This document shows, piece by piece, positions 7,700 to 15,692 of a stretch of DNA of 64,000 nucleotides. Every line of letters begins with the position of its first letter. The first letter of the stretch is position 1. This stretch comes from Pseudomonadota bacterium (GTDB lineage Bacteria; Pseudomonadota; Alphaproteobacteria; Rhizobiales; Devosiaceae): contig JAEWLC010000090.1 of assembly GCA_023393475.1 (NCBI GenBank), positions 62,001 through 126,000 on the forward strand, written 5' to 3'. A program made the translations under genes and the position numbers. The notes under the pieces were generated by a model. It searched no databases. It saw only the letters and a list, made by a program, of their open reading frames with translations, and was not told the origin of the DNA.

Positions 7700-7792
7700 G
7701 TCATGGCGTCTCGGCGGGTCCCGCTGCTTCTAGCGAATTTGCGGCCGGGCGGGAATGGTGCGGCAAAGGCGCAAATCGGGTCATTTCGCCCC

Positions 7793-7821
7793 TTCACACA
7801 GGCGTCATTGTGCTCTATAGA
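7793..7821 (+). promoter_or_regulatory. Sigma70-type promoter for rpmF
   Basis: TTCACA (7793-7798), a 17-bp spacer, then TATAGA (7816-7821). This matches the housekeeping consensus at 5 of 6 and 4 of 6 positions and lies about 84 bp upstream of rpmF. Confidence 0.6.
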
Positions 7822-7904
7822 CGCCCCCAATTCCCGACAGACCCTGTCTGTTATCAGCCGGAAGTCACTTTCGGCGACACGCTATTGAACCAGGAGTAAC
7901 AACC

Positions 7905-8087
7905 ATGGCAGTGCCAAAGCGCAAGACCTCGCCGATGAAGCGCGGGTTCCGCCGCTCCGCCGATGGCCTCGCGGCCCCCGCCTATGTCGAGGACAAGGAT
8001 TCGGGCGAGCTGCGTCGTCCGCACCACGTCGACCTCAAGACCGGCATGTATCGCGGCCGGCAGATTCTCCAGCCCAAGAACTCGTAA
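7905..8087 (+). CDS. rpmF: 50S ribosomal protein L32
   Basis: 60-residue ribosomal protein with the standard N-terminus MAVPKRKTSPMKRGFRRS and the HHVDLKTGMYRGRQIL tail seen in alphaproteobacteria. The zinc-binding cysteines found in some L32 proteins are absent, as is normal for this class. GGAG sits ahead of the start codon, and a promoter and an intrinsic terminator bracket the gene, so it is probably a single-gene transcript. Confidence 0.97.
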   Translation: MAVPKRKTSPMKRGFRRSADGLAAPAYVEDKDSGELRRPHHVDLKTGMYRGRQILQPKNS

Positions 8088-8127
8088 GCCCTCGGGCTTA
8101 GCTCTTGCGCGAGCGTCACTAGATCCC

Positions 8128-8163
8128 ACGGCCGGCTTCCCACCAGGGAGCCGGCCGTTTCCG
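8128..8163 (+). terminator. Intrinsic terminator after rpmF
   Basis: A GC-rich hairpin (ACGGCCGGCT...AGCCGGCCGT with one bulged T, arms at 8128-8141 and 8146-8158) followed by a short T-rich tract. It lies 40 bp after rpmF. Confidence 0.75.
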
Positions 8164-8187
8164 TTTGCACTATGAAAGGCTCCCGGC

Positions 8188-9582
8188 ATGGGCATGCGCG
8201 TCGAATCTGACTCCATGGGCACGATCAACGTCCCGTCGGAGAAGTATTACGGGGCGCAGACCGCCCGTTCGCTGGCCAATTTCGACATCGGCGGCGAGAA
8301 GATGCCGGTCGAGATCATCACCGCCTTCGGCATCCTGAAGAAGGCCGCGGCGCTCGCCAACAACAAGCTCGGGCTGATGGATGCCGCGACCCGCGACCTC
8401 GTCGTCGCCGCTGCCGACGAGGTGATCGCCGGCAAGCTCGCCGATCACTTCCCGCTCGTCGTGTGGCAGACCGGGTCGGGCACCCAGTCGAACATGAACG
8501 TCAACGAGGTGATCTCCAACCGCGCCATCGAGATGGCCGGCGGCGTCATGGGTTCGAAAAAGCCGGTGCATCCGAACGACCACGTCAACATGAGCCAGTC
8601 GTCGAACGACACCTACCCGACGGCGATGCATATCGCGGCGGTCGAGGCGATCGAGGGCTATCTGGTCGAGCGCATCCTGCTGCTGCGCAATACGCTCGAT
8701 GCCAAGTCCAAGGAGTTCATGGACATCGTCAAGATCGGCCGCACCCACCTGCAGGATGCGACGCCGCTGACGCTGGGCCAGGAAATCTCGGGCTGGGTGG
8801 CGCAGCTCGATCTGGCGCTCAAGGCCATCCGCGCCACCCTGCCGCAGCTCTACGAGCTGGCGCTCGGCGGCACCGCCGTCGGCACCGGCCTCAACGCGCA
8901 CCCGAAGTATGGCGAGACGGTCGCGGCGGAGATCGCGACGCTGACCGGCTATCCGTTCGTCACCGCGCCGAACAAGTTCGCCGTGATGGCGGGGCACGAC
9001 GCCTTCGTCGGCTCGTCGGGCGCGCTGAAGCAGCTTGCCGTGGCGCTGATGAAGATCGCCAACGACGTGCGCTGGCTCGCCTCGGGTCCGCGTTCGGGCC
9101 TCGGCGAGATCACCATTCCGGAGAACGAGCCGGGCTCGTCGATCATGCCGGGCAAGGTCAACCCGACCCAGTCGGAAGCCATGACCATGGTCTGCGTGCA
9201 GGTGTTCGGCAACGACACCGCCATCGGGGTCGCCGCCAGCCAGGGCAATTTCGAGCTCAACGTTTTCAAGCCGGTGATCGCCTACAACTTCCTGCAGTCG
9301 GTGCGGCTGCTGGCGGACGCGGCCAAGAGCTTCAACGATCACTGCGCCGTCGGCATCGAGCCCGACAAGGACCGGATCAAGCAGCTCGTCGACCAGTCGC
9401 TGATGCTGGTGACGGCGCTCAACCGCAAGATCGGCTACGACAACGCGGCCAAGATCGCCAAGCACGCGCACAAGAAGCGCACGACCCTCAAGGAAGCGGC
9501 GATCGAACTCGGGTTGCTCACCGGCGAGGAGTTCGACGCTGAAGTGAAGCCCGAGCAGATGGTCGGCCCGCTCAAGGTCTGA
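8188..9582 (+). CDS. fumC: Class II fumarate hydratase
   Basis: Iron-independent fumarase of the TCA cycle interconverting fumarate and L-malate, 464 residues, the normal length. The lyase-superfamily signature GSSIMPGKVNP is near residue 316 with the catalytic serine in it, and other active-site segments are GSGTQSNMNVNE and HPNDHVNMSQSSND, plus GRTHLQDATP. The start MGMRVESDSMGTINVP is typical of FumC. It is transcribed alone after the rpmF terminator, with a hairpin between it and the next gene. Confidence 0.97.
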   Translation: MGMRVESDSMGTINVPSEKYYGAQTARSLANFDIGGEKMPVEIITAFGILKKAAALANNKLGLMDAATRDLVVAAADEVIAGKLADHFPLVVWQTGSGTQSNMNVNEVISNRAIEMAGGVMGSKKPVHPNDHVNMSQSSNDTYPTAMHIAAVEAIEGYLVERILLLRNTLDAKSKEFMDIVKIGRTHLQDATPLTLGQEISGWVAQLDLALKAIRATLPQLYELALGGTAVGTGLNAHPKYGETVAAEIATLTGYPFVTAPNKFAVMAGHDAFVGSSGALKQLAVALMKIANDVRWLASGPRSGLGEITIPENEPGSSIMPGKVNPTQSEAMTMVCVQVFGNDTAIGVAASQGNFELNVFKPVIAYNFLQSVRLLADAAKSFNDHCAVGIEPDKDRIKQLVDQSLMLVTALNRKIGYDNAAKIAKHAHKKRTTLKEAAIELGLLTGEEFDAEVKPEQMVGPLKV

Positions 9583-9600
9583 CGTCGGTGTGAAAGCGCA

Positions 9601-9622
9601 CGGTGGGGCTAGCTCCCCACCG
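9601..9622. repeat. Intergenic hairpin after fumC
   Basis: CGGTGGGG and CCCCACCG form an 8-bp stem with a CTAGCT loop, 18 bp after the fumC stop. No T-run follows, so it may stabilise the mRNA end or act as a Rho-assisted stop rather than an intrinsic terminator. Confidence 0.45.
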
Positions 9623-9670
9623 TCCGGGCTGGCATGGTCCGAGCGCAGCGATGAGTGTGGAGCCGCCGAG

Positions 9671-10123
9671 ATGTCCGACAATACCGTGTTCATGCCGCCG
9701 GGCCGTCGTCCGGTGCCGACCGGCCCGTTCATTCCGCCGCTGCTGCTCCTGCCGCTGATCGCCTACAACTTCTTTGCCTTCCTGTTCATGGGCGGCAACC
9801 CCGCGGGCTGGAAGCACGACCTGATCACCATTCCGATGGTGTCGGGCGTACCGTGGTCGCTGACGGCAGGCGACCTGATGCTCGTCGTCGGGCTGATCTG
9901 CCTGTTCTTCGAGGTGCTGAAATCCACCAATACCGGGCGCAACTCGGTGATCGAGCACATGCTGTCGGTGGTGGTGTTCGTGATCTTCCTCGTCGAGTTC
10001 CTGCTCGTCGGCGCGGCCGCCAGTTCGGTGTTCTTCATCCTGATGATGATGGCGCTGGTCGATGTGACGGCGGGGTTCACCGTGTCCATCACCGGAGCGG
10101 GCCGCGACGTGTCTATGACCTGA
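9671..10123 (+). CDS. Integral membrane protein, four predicted segments
   Basis: 150-residue protein of unknown function. After a short proline-rich N-terminus (MSDNTVFMPPGRRPVP) there are hydrophobic stretches at about residues 20-40, 60-82, 96-118 and 120-140, so four transmembrane helices are likely. No catalytic motif is seen. ATG at 9671 was chosen because the preceding in-frame sequence is unlike a membrane-protein N-terminus. It follows fumC by 88 bp and may be co-transcribed. Confidence 0.7.
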   Translation: MSDNTVFMPPGRRPVPTGPFIPPLLLLPLIAYNFFAFLFMGGNPAGWKHDLITIPMVSGVPWSLTAGDLMLVVGLICLFFEVLKSTNTGRNSVIEHMLSVVVFVIFLVEFLLVGAAASSVFFILMMMALVDVTAGFTVSITGAGRDVSMT

Positions 10124-10133
10124 GGCCCAGGCC

Positions 10134-10373
10134 TCAGGTGACGATGGTCGTGCGATAGCCGGCGGGCATGCGGCGGACGGCGATGCGGCCGGCGCGATCG
10201 TAGGCCGTCACGGCTTCGCCCACCGCGGCGGGGCGTGGCTCGACCAGTTGCTGGCTGACGAAATCCGCTGCGGCGGCAGGGGCGATGCGCAGCAGGTCGC
10301 GCGGTTTGGCAGGCGCCGTCGGCACCCTGAATACCCTGCGCTGGACCCGTCTCGATTTCATCGCCAGTTCCAT
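10134..10373 (-). CDS. Hypothetical basic protein, up to 79 aa
   Basis: Unrecognised small protein, basic at its N-terminus (MKSRRVQRRVFRVPTAPAKPR) with a central helix-like stretch and a C-terminal RRMPAGYRTTIV segment. Two starts are possible: ATG at 10373, or ATG at 10361, which has GGAAC seven bases ahead. Strong third-position GC supports coding. It converges on the four-helix membrane gene with 10 bp between stops. Confidence 0.5.
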   Translation of the reverse strand: MELAMKSRRVQRRVFRVPTAPAKPRDLLRIAPAAAADFVSQQLVEPRPAAVGEAVTAYDRAGRIAVRRMPAGYRTTIVT

Positions 10374-10441
10374 GCCCGTCCGCCTGGTGCGGGCCTCACG
10401 ACGGTAACGTCGCGAGTAGGGGGGCAGGTTGCAATGAATCC

Positions 10442-11011
10442 TCAGGCTTTTCCCGTGCCGGATGAAGAAAGGGTTAACCGGACCACATGCCGGCGCGTAC
10501 CGGCTTTGCCTACCTCTTCGAAGCCGAACTCCTCGAACAGCGGGATGAACCCCATGTGCCGGTAGCTCGGCGAATCCGGCGCGACGGGATAGGCCTCGAG
10601 CATGGTCGCCTTGCGCTTTTTCGCGTGGTCGATGGCCGCCTTGAGCAGTTGCCGGCCGAGGCCTTCGCCGCGCCGGCGGCGCGGCACGAACATGCAGGTC
10701 AGCGACCAGATGCTCTCGCCGTCCTCCGCGTCCGGACCGCCCAGCGGGCGAAACGTGTCGCGGGGCGCGACGGAGACCCAGGCCGCCGGCCCGCCGTCGG
10801 CATAGCCGACAAGGCCGACCGGCACGCGCTCCTCGATCCGCTCGAGGATCTGCGTCTTTCGCTGCTGGCCCTTGGCCGACCTGATCTCCTCGGGTGTTGC
10901 CCGGAAGAGCATGCACCAGCAGTATTTGGGGCCGCCCGGGGCCTCGAACAGCGCCTCGAAATCCTTCGCCGTGGACCTGGTCACCGGCTTGAACGTCAGG
11001 CGCGTGCCCAT
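10442..11011 (-). CDS. GNAT family N-acetyltransferase
   Basis: 189-residue acetyltransferase-like protein. The acetyl-CoA binding motif A is seen as RRRRGEGLGRQLLKAAIDHA near residue 110, after the strand SLTCMFVPRR. The N-terminal half contains GGPKYCWCMLF, typical of a widespread subgroup of uncharacterised GNAT proteins. ATG at 11011 was chosen over 11062. It follows gloB by 4 bp on the same strand, so the two are probably one transcript. The substrate is unknown. Confidence 0.85.
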   Translation of the reverse strand: MGTRLTFKPVTRSTAKDFEALFEAPGGPKYCWCMLFRATPEEIRSAKGQQRKTQILERIEERVPVGLVGYADGGPAAWVSVAPRDTFRPLGGPDAEDGESIWSLTCMFVPRRRRGEGLGRQLLKAAIDHAKKRKATMLEAYPVAPDSPSYRHMGFIPLFEEFGFEEVGKAGTRRHVVRLTLSSSGTGKA

Positions 11012-11015
11012 CCTT

Positions 11016-11792
11016 CTATCCCTTGAACTCGTCCTTGGCCTTGCGCAGCGCGGCAAAGACATTGGCCGGCGGCGCGCCGGCGGGAAGGCCCATCGCCTTC
11101 GCCAGCACCGGTTCGTCGGACCTGAGGAACGGGTTGGCGGCCTTTTCCATCCCGAGGGTCACCGGGATCGTGAAACGCCCCGCCTCGACCTGGCGTTTCA
11201 CCTCGGAGGCGCGAATGTTGAGCGCGGAGTTCCGGGGATCGACGCTGAGAGCGAAGGCGGCGTTCGATGCGGTGTATTCGTGGCCGGGATAGACGAGTGT
11301 GTCGTCGGGCAGGGCGCGCAACTCCTCGAGCCCATCCCACATCGGCCCGGGCTTGCCCTCGAACATGCGGCCGACGCCGAGCGAGAACAGGGCATCGGCC
11401 GAGAACAGGTGCCGGCCCGAGGGATCGTAGTAGACGATGTGCCCGAGCGTATGGCCGGGCGTCTCGATGACGAGGAAGTCGGTCTCGCCGAGCGAGACGG
11501 TGTCGCTAGCGGAGACCAGCACGTCGAGCCCGAGGATCTTCTGCTCCTCGGCCTTGGGCCCGACCACGCGCACGCCAAATTCACGCTTCAGCGCCGGGAT
11601 GCCCTCGACATGGTCGGTATGGTGATGGGTGATGAAGAGGTCGGTGAGCTTCCAGCCGCGGCGGGCGGCTGCTTCCTTGATCGCCTTGGCGTCCGGGGCG
11701 TCGATCGCGGCGGTGCGGCCGCTGGCGACGTCGTGGACGAGGTAGCCGAAATTGTCGGTCCGGCAGAGGAAGATGTCGATCAAGAGGGTCAA
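11016..11792 (-). CDS. gloB: Hydroxyacylglutathione hydrolase (glyoxalase II)
   Basis: Metallo-beta-lactamase fold enzyme that hydrolyses S-D-lactoylglutathione, the second step of methylglyoxal detoxification. The metal motif THHHTDHVEG is near residue 55, with further ligands in TPGHTLGH, FSADALF and PGHEYT. The start is taken as TTG at 11792 (MTLLIDIFLCRTDNFGYL) because GGAGAC sits 9 bases upstream and this gives the usual length of about 258 aa. The gene is divergent from a methyltransferase, an arrangement common in this order. Confidence 0.93.
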   Translation of the reverse strand: MTLLIDIFLCRTDNFGYLVHDVASGRTAAIDAPDAKAIKEAAARRGWKLTDLFITHHHTDHVEGIPALKREFGVRVVGPKAEEQKILGLDVLVSASDTVSLGETDFLVIETPGHTLGHIVYYDPSGRHLFSADALFSLGVGRMFEGKPGPMWDGLEELRALPDDTLVYPGHEYTASNAAFALSVDPRNSALNIRASEVKRQVEAGRFTIPVTLGMEKAANPFLRSDEPVLAKAMGLPAGAPPANVFAALRKAKDEFKG

Positions 11793-11906
11793 GGCAGTCT
11801 CCGGGTCGCGGCGCCCTGCAGAGATGACAGGCGCCGGCAAAGCATGACAGAACCTAGATAAGGATTTCGGATTGCGCCATGAGGCTTAAATGACATCCAG
11901 GCTTCC

Positions 11907-12650
11907 ATGACGTCACAGGTCGAACGGATCATCGAGTTCTACCGCTCGCCGCTGGGCAAGATCTCGCGGGCGCTGCTGCGTGAAGAGGTGATGCGCTTTG
12001 CCGGCAACGTCAAAGGCCAGCGGGTGCTCGGGCTCGGCTTCGCCACGCCCTACATGCGTTTCGCGCTCGAAAAGGCCGAGCGGGTGATCGCGGCCATGCC
12101 GGCGCGCCAGGGGGCCTCGGCCTGGCCGCGCGAGGGTCCGTCGCACACCGTGCTCTGCGATCCGCTCGAGTTGCCTCTGACCGACGCCGCGGTCGATCTC
12201 ACCATCGCCGTGCATGCCTTCGAGCATGTCAGCGACAGCGAGGAGCTGATGCGCGAGCTCTGGCGCGTCTCGGCGCCCAATGCCCGGCTCATCGTCATCG
12301 TGCCGAAGCGGCGGGGCACCTGGTCGTCCTTCGACACGACGCCGTTCGGCGATGGCCATCCGTTCTCGCGCGGCCAGCTCGAGCGGCTGCTGCGTGACCA
12401 CAGCTTCGTCGTCGAGCAGTGGAAGGATGCGCTCTACCTGCCGCCCTCGCAGATGTCGCTGCTGCTCAAGTCGGCGCGGTTCTTCGAGCGGTTCGGGCGG
12501 CTGTTCGGGCCGACCTTCGCCGGTGTCCATTGCGTCCTCGCCCGCAAGGAACTGTTTCCGGCCGTGCCGCGGCGGAAGAAGGCCGAGCGCTTCGTGCGCG
12601 TGCCCTCGCTGGCCCCGCAGGCAGCGATGAGACTGCCGCGCGAGCGGTAG
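11907..12650 (+). CDS. Class I SAM-dependent methyltransferase
   Basis: 247-residue methyltransferase. The SAM-binding motif I is atypical (VLGLGFATPYMR about residue 40), while later motifs are clear: LPLTDAAVDLTIAVHAFEHV, and LWRVSAPNARLIVIVPKR. Proteins of this subgroup are regularly found divergent from gloB in alphaproteobacteria, as here, but no substrate is established. It is transcribed from the 114-bp region shared with gloB. Confidence 0.85.
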   Translation: MTSQVERIIEFYRSPLGKISRALLREEVMRFAGNVKGQRVLGLGFATPYMRFALEKAERVIAAMPARQGASAWPREGPSHTVLCDPLELPLTDAAVDLTIAVHAFEHVSDSEELMRELWRVSAPNARLIVIVPKRRGTWSSFDTTPFGDGHPFSRGQLERLLRDHSFVVEQWKDALYLPPSQMSLLLKSARFFERFGRLFGPTFAGVHCVLARKELFPAVPRRKKAERFVRVPSLAPQAAMRLPRER

Positions 12651-12674
12651 CCGCCCGCGCTTTGCCCGGTCCCG

Positions 12675-13001
12675 CTAGAGCGCGCTTTCGGGGCTCATCT
12701 CGGCGCGAAGGTTCACCACCACCTCGCCCGACCAGGGCTCGGTGACGCCACGGCCACCGCCGAGGTCCTCGAGCAGCGGGCGGAGCCGGTCGAGATTGGC
12801 GATCATGGACGGTCGCGCCGCCACCAGATCCTCCATCCGGTCCCACTCGCCGACGATGCAGTAGGAGTGCTCGCCGGTCTTGACCACCCAGAAGTTGCGC
12901 GAACCATTCGGCCGATCGACGCCATAGGTGCGGTGGATCGCGAAGAACTGCTCCTCCTGGCCCGGTTTGACCCGAACATGCACGATGTTCATTGCCGTCA
13001 T
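12675..13001 (-). CDS. Dimeric alpha/beta-barrel (ABM-like) protein
   Basis: 108-residue protein whose start MTAMNIVHVRVKPGQEEQF and the VGEWDRMEDL core resemble the antibiotic-biosynthesis-monooxygenase / EthD type ferredoxin-like barrel fold. Such proteins often act as small oxygenases or are of unknown function; no catalytic residue can be assigned here. ATG at 13001 has a strong ribosome site (GGAGGAGGA). The much longer open frame to 13856 runs opposite hisC and is not real. Confidence 0.7.
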   Translation of the reverse strand: MTAMNIVHVRVKPGQEEQFFAIHRTYGVDRPNGSRNFWVVKTGEHSYCIVGEWDRMEDLVAARPSMIANLDRLRPLLEDLGGGRGVTEPWSGEVVVNLRAEMSPESAL

Positions 13002-13136
13002 CGGATCCTCCTCCGTATCGACTATCATGCAGGCCCACTCTAGCAGAACCGCGCGGCCTATGGGCCGGGATTCCTTTGCAACGCTCCGGCGCATCCCATA
13101 TGGTCCGGCCCGATTTCGCCGCCGTTCCAAGTGAAA

Positions 13137-14240
13137 ATGACCGACACGCCCGACCGCCCCGTTCCCCAGCCCGGTATCCTGAAGATCGCGCCCTACGTCC
13201 CGGGCCGCTCCGACGCGCCGTCGGGGGTGAAGCTGGTAAAGCTCTCGGCCAACGAGTCTCCGCTGGGCGCGAGCCCCAGGGCGATCGAGGCCTACAAGGC
13301 GCTGGCCGACAAGTTCCACATCTACCCGGAAGGCTCGTCGCGCGAATTGCGGACGGCGCTCGGCGAAGTGCACGGCATTTCGCCGGATCGCATCGTCTGC
13401 GGCTTCGGCTCGGACGACATCCTGCACCTCCTCGCGCAGGTCTATCTGGGCGAAGGCGACGAGGCGGTGATGAGCCAGTATGGCTTCAACGTCTATCCGA
13501 TCATCACCCGCGGCGCCTCGGCCGAGATCGTCATGGCGCCGGAGACGGACTATCGCGCCGATGTCGGCAACCTCCTCGCCGCCGTGACGCCGCGCACGAA
13601 GATCGTGTTCCTCGCCAATCCGAACAACCCGACCGGCACATACCTGTCGGCCGCCGAGGTCGAGCGGCTGCATGCGGGGTTGCGGCCGGACATCCTGCTG
13701 GTCGTCGACAGCGCCTATGCGGAATATGTCACCGCGACCGACTATTCGGTCGGCATCGACCTCGTCGACAAGGCGCAGAACGTCGTGATGGTCCGCACCT
13801 TCTCGAAGATGGGCATCGCCGGCGAGCGGGTCGGCTGGATGTATGGGCCGGACCACATCGTCGATGCGGTGAACCGCATCCGCGGGCCGTTCAACGTCAC
13901 GCTGTCAGGGCAGGCGGCGGCCGCCGCGGCGGCGCGCGACGTCGAGTTCACGGCGAAGCTGCGCGACTACAATGCCAATTGGCGCGACTGGCTGACGAAA
14001 GCGCTGAGCGGCAACGCCATCCGCGTGCCGCCGAGCCAGGGCAACTTCATCCTCGCATTGTTCGAGGATGTGGCGACCTCGCGCGCCGCCTTCACCGCGC
14101 TGCGCGACAAGGGCCTGATCGTCCGCGAAATGCACGGCTACGGCATTCCCGAAGCACTGCGCATCACCATCGGGCTCGAAGAGCACATGCGGGCCGTGGC
14201 AGAAATTCTCGAGGCGTTCGGCGCGCCGGGGGCACGATAA
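13137..14240 (+). CDS. hisC: Histidinol-phosphate / aromatic aminotransferase
   Basis: PLP-dependent class II aminotransferase of 367 residues. Seen are the substrate loop LSANESPLGASP, the NPNNPTGTYLS motif, DSAYAEYV and the PLP lysine in RTFSKMGIAGERVGW. It overlaps the next gene, the tyrosine pathway dehydrogenase, by one base (TAATG), so in this organism it probably serves tyrosine/phenylalanine as well as histidine synthesis. GTG at 13131 is an alternative start two codons upstream. Confidence 0.92.
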   Translation: MTDTPDRPVPQPGILKIAPYVPGRSDAPSGVKLVKLSANESPLGASPRAIEAYKALADKFHIYPEGSSRELRTALGEVHGISPDRIVCGFGSDDILHLLAQVYLGEGDEAVMSQYGFNVYPIITRGASAEIVMAPETDYRADVGNLLAAVTPRTKIVFLANPNNPTGTYLSAAEVERLHAGLRPDILLVVDSAYAEYVTATDYSVGIDLVDKAQNVVMVRTFSKMGIAGERVGWMYGPDHIVDAVNRIRGPFNVTLSGQAAAAAAARDVEFTAKLRDYNANWRDWLTKALSGNAIRVPPSQGNFILALFEDVATSRAAFTALRDKGLIVREMHGYGIPEALRITIGLEEHMRAVAEILEAFGAPGAR

Positions 14241-15220
14241 TGTTCGAAAAGCTCACCCTCATCGGCATCGGCCTGATCGGTTCCTCGATCGCGCGGGCAG
14301 TGAGGCTCAAGGGCCTCGCCAAGACCATCGCCATCACCACGCGCAAGGCCGCGACGCTCGACGAAGCGCGCGAGCTCGGGCTCGGCGACATCTACACGCT
14401 CGATGCGGCGGAGGCGGTCGAGGGCGCCGATCTCGTCATCCTCTGCACCCCGGTCGGGGTCTATGCCGATGTGATGGGCCAGATCCGCGACCGGCTGGCG
14501 CCGGGCGCGATCCTTTCGGATGTCGGCTCGGTGAAGGGCCATGTGATGAAGGTGATCGAGCCGCTGCTGCCGGCCGGCATCCACTTCATTCCCGGCCATC
14601 CCCTCGCCGGTACCGAGCATTCCGGCCCCGCCGCCGGTTTCCCCGATCTCTTCGTCAACCGCTGGTGCGTCCTGACGCCCAAGCCGACGGTCGATCCGGT
14701 GGCCGTCGACCGGCTGATGTCGTTCTGGGGCGCGCTCGGCTCCAATGTCGAATGCATGGATGCGGCGCATCACGACATGGTGCTGGCCATCACCAGCCAT
14801 GTGCCGCATCTCATCGCCTACAACATCGTCGGCACGGTCGCCGATCTCGAAGCCGATACGCAGTCGGAGGTGATCAAGTTCTCGGCCTCGGGCTTCCGCG
14901 ATTTCACCCGCATTGCCGCATCCGATCCCGTTATGTGGCGTGACGTGTTCCTCACCAATCGCGACGCCGTGCTCGAGATGCTCGGCCGCTTCCTCGAGGA
15001 CCTGTCGCAACTGCAGCGCATGGTGCGGGTCGGTGACGGCCCGGGCATGGAAGAGTTGTTCACCCGCACGCGCGCCATCCGCCGGTCGATCATCACGGCG
15101 GGCCAGGAGACGGCGGCTGTGGACTTCGGCCGCCCACACGGCGCTGCGACGCCGGTTGTCCAGCCCAGGGACACGCCGGAATTCGCCGTGCGCGAACACG
15201 GCGGCGGCGAGGACGCCTGA
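14240..15220 (+). CDS. tyrC: Prephenate/arogenate dehydrogenase
   Basis: NAD(P)-dependent oxidative decarboxylase of the tyrosine branch, 326 residues. The dinucleotide motif GIGLIGSSIARA is at residues 9-20 and the family motifs DVGSVKG, PGHPLAGTEHSG and TSHVPHLIAYN follow. The start codon overlaps the hisC stop, indicating coupled translation. A C-terminal extension of about 30 residues after the helical domain (from about AVDFGRPHG) is low in predicted structure. Whether prephenate or arogenate is preferred cannot be judged. Confidence 0.92.
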   Translation: MFEKLTLIGIGLIGSSIARAVRLKGLAKTIAITTRKAATLDEARELGLGDIYTLDAAEAVEGADLVILCTPVGVYADVMGQIRDRLAPGAILSDVGSVKGHVMKVIEPLLPAGIHFIPGHPLAGTEHSGPAAGFPDLFVNRWCVLTPKPTVDPVAVDRLMSFWGALGSNVECMDAAHHDMVLAITSHVPHLIAYNIVGTVADLEADTQSEVIKFSASGFRDFTRIAASDPVMWRDVFLTNRDAVLEMLGRFLEDLSQLQRMVRVGDGPGMEELFTRTRAIRRSIITAGQETAAVDFGRPHGAATPVVQPRDTPEFAVREHGGGEDA

Positions 15221-15234
15221 GGCCGGCAGGCGGC

Positions 15235-15618
15235 CTAGTACATCACCACTTCGGTCTCATCCATGATCACCCGGTTCACCCGGTAGATGTAGAAGGGCAG
15301 GGCGAGCCCGAGCGTGATGATGGTGAGCAGGATCCAGAGGATCACGTGGCCGATGGTGCTGACGAGGTTCAGGTCGCAGCGCAGATGGCCGATCTCGGTG
15401 CCCTGCCGGTCGATCATCATCGTGTGGTTGATGACCATCTTCTGCAGCGAATAAACGAAGAAGAACCCGGCGATCCCCACGGTGAGGAGGATCACGACGA
15501 TCCACAGGACGATGTGACCCACCATGTCCCAGAAGCCGATCCGGCATTGCAGCCGCACGGCGCCCGGCGTGTATCCGCCGCCTGACCTCGCAGACGACGA
15601 CGCGGCGATATCCTGCAT
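15235..15618 (-). CDS. Membrane protein with two tandem similar halves
   Basis: 127 residues, unknown function, similar in character to the DUF6693-type small membrane proteins. Two related units are visible: residues ~23-72 (LQCRIGFWDMVGHIVLWIVV ... MMIDRQG) and ~78-124 (LRCDLNLVSTIGHVILWILL ... IMDETEV). Each has a cysteine-containing strand, a GH(I/V)(I/V)LWI helix and a YxxxVNxxxM-like segment, so the gene probably arose by internal duplication. Four hydrophobic stretches in two hairpins are expected. It converges on tyrC with 14 bp between stops. Confidence 0.7.
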   Translation of the reverse strand: MQDIAASSSARSGGGYTPGAVRLQCRIGFWDMVGHIVLWIVVILLTVGIAGFFFVYSLQKMVINHTMMIDRQGTEIGHLRCDLNLVSTIGHVILWILLTIITLGLALPFYIYRVNRVIMDETEVVMY

Positions 15619-15692
15619 GAGTTCCCCCCATCAGACGATGAAGGATACTCGCTGAGGGATCCCGCCTCAGCAAGGCCTATCGATGCCCGCGT

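Noticed and set aside
8170..9732. 520-codon open frame opposite fumC
   Set aside because: Shadow of fumC in a high-GC genome; no motifs and no ribosome site.
12675..13856. 393-codon minus frame continuing into hisC
   Set aside because: Only its last 108 codons, from ATG 13001 with GGAGGA upstream, resemble a protein; the rest is the reverse shadow of hisC.
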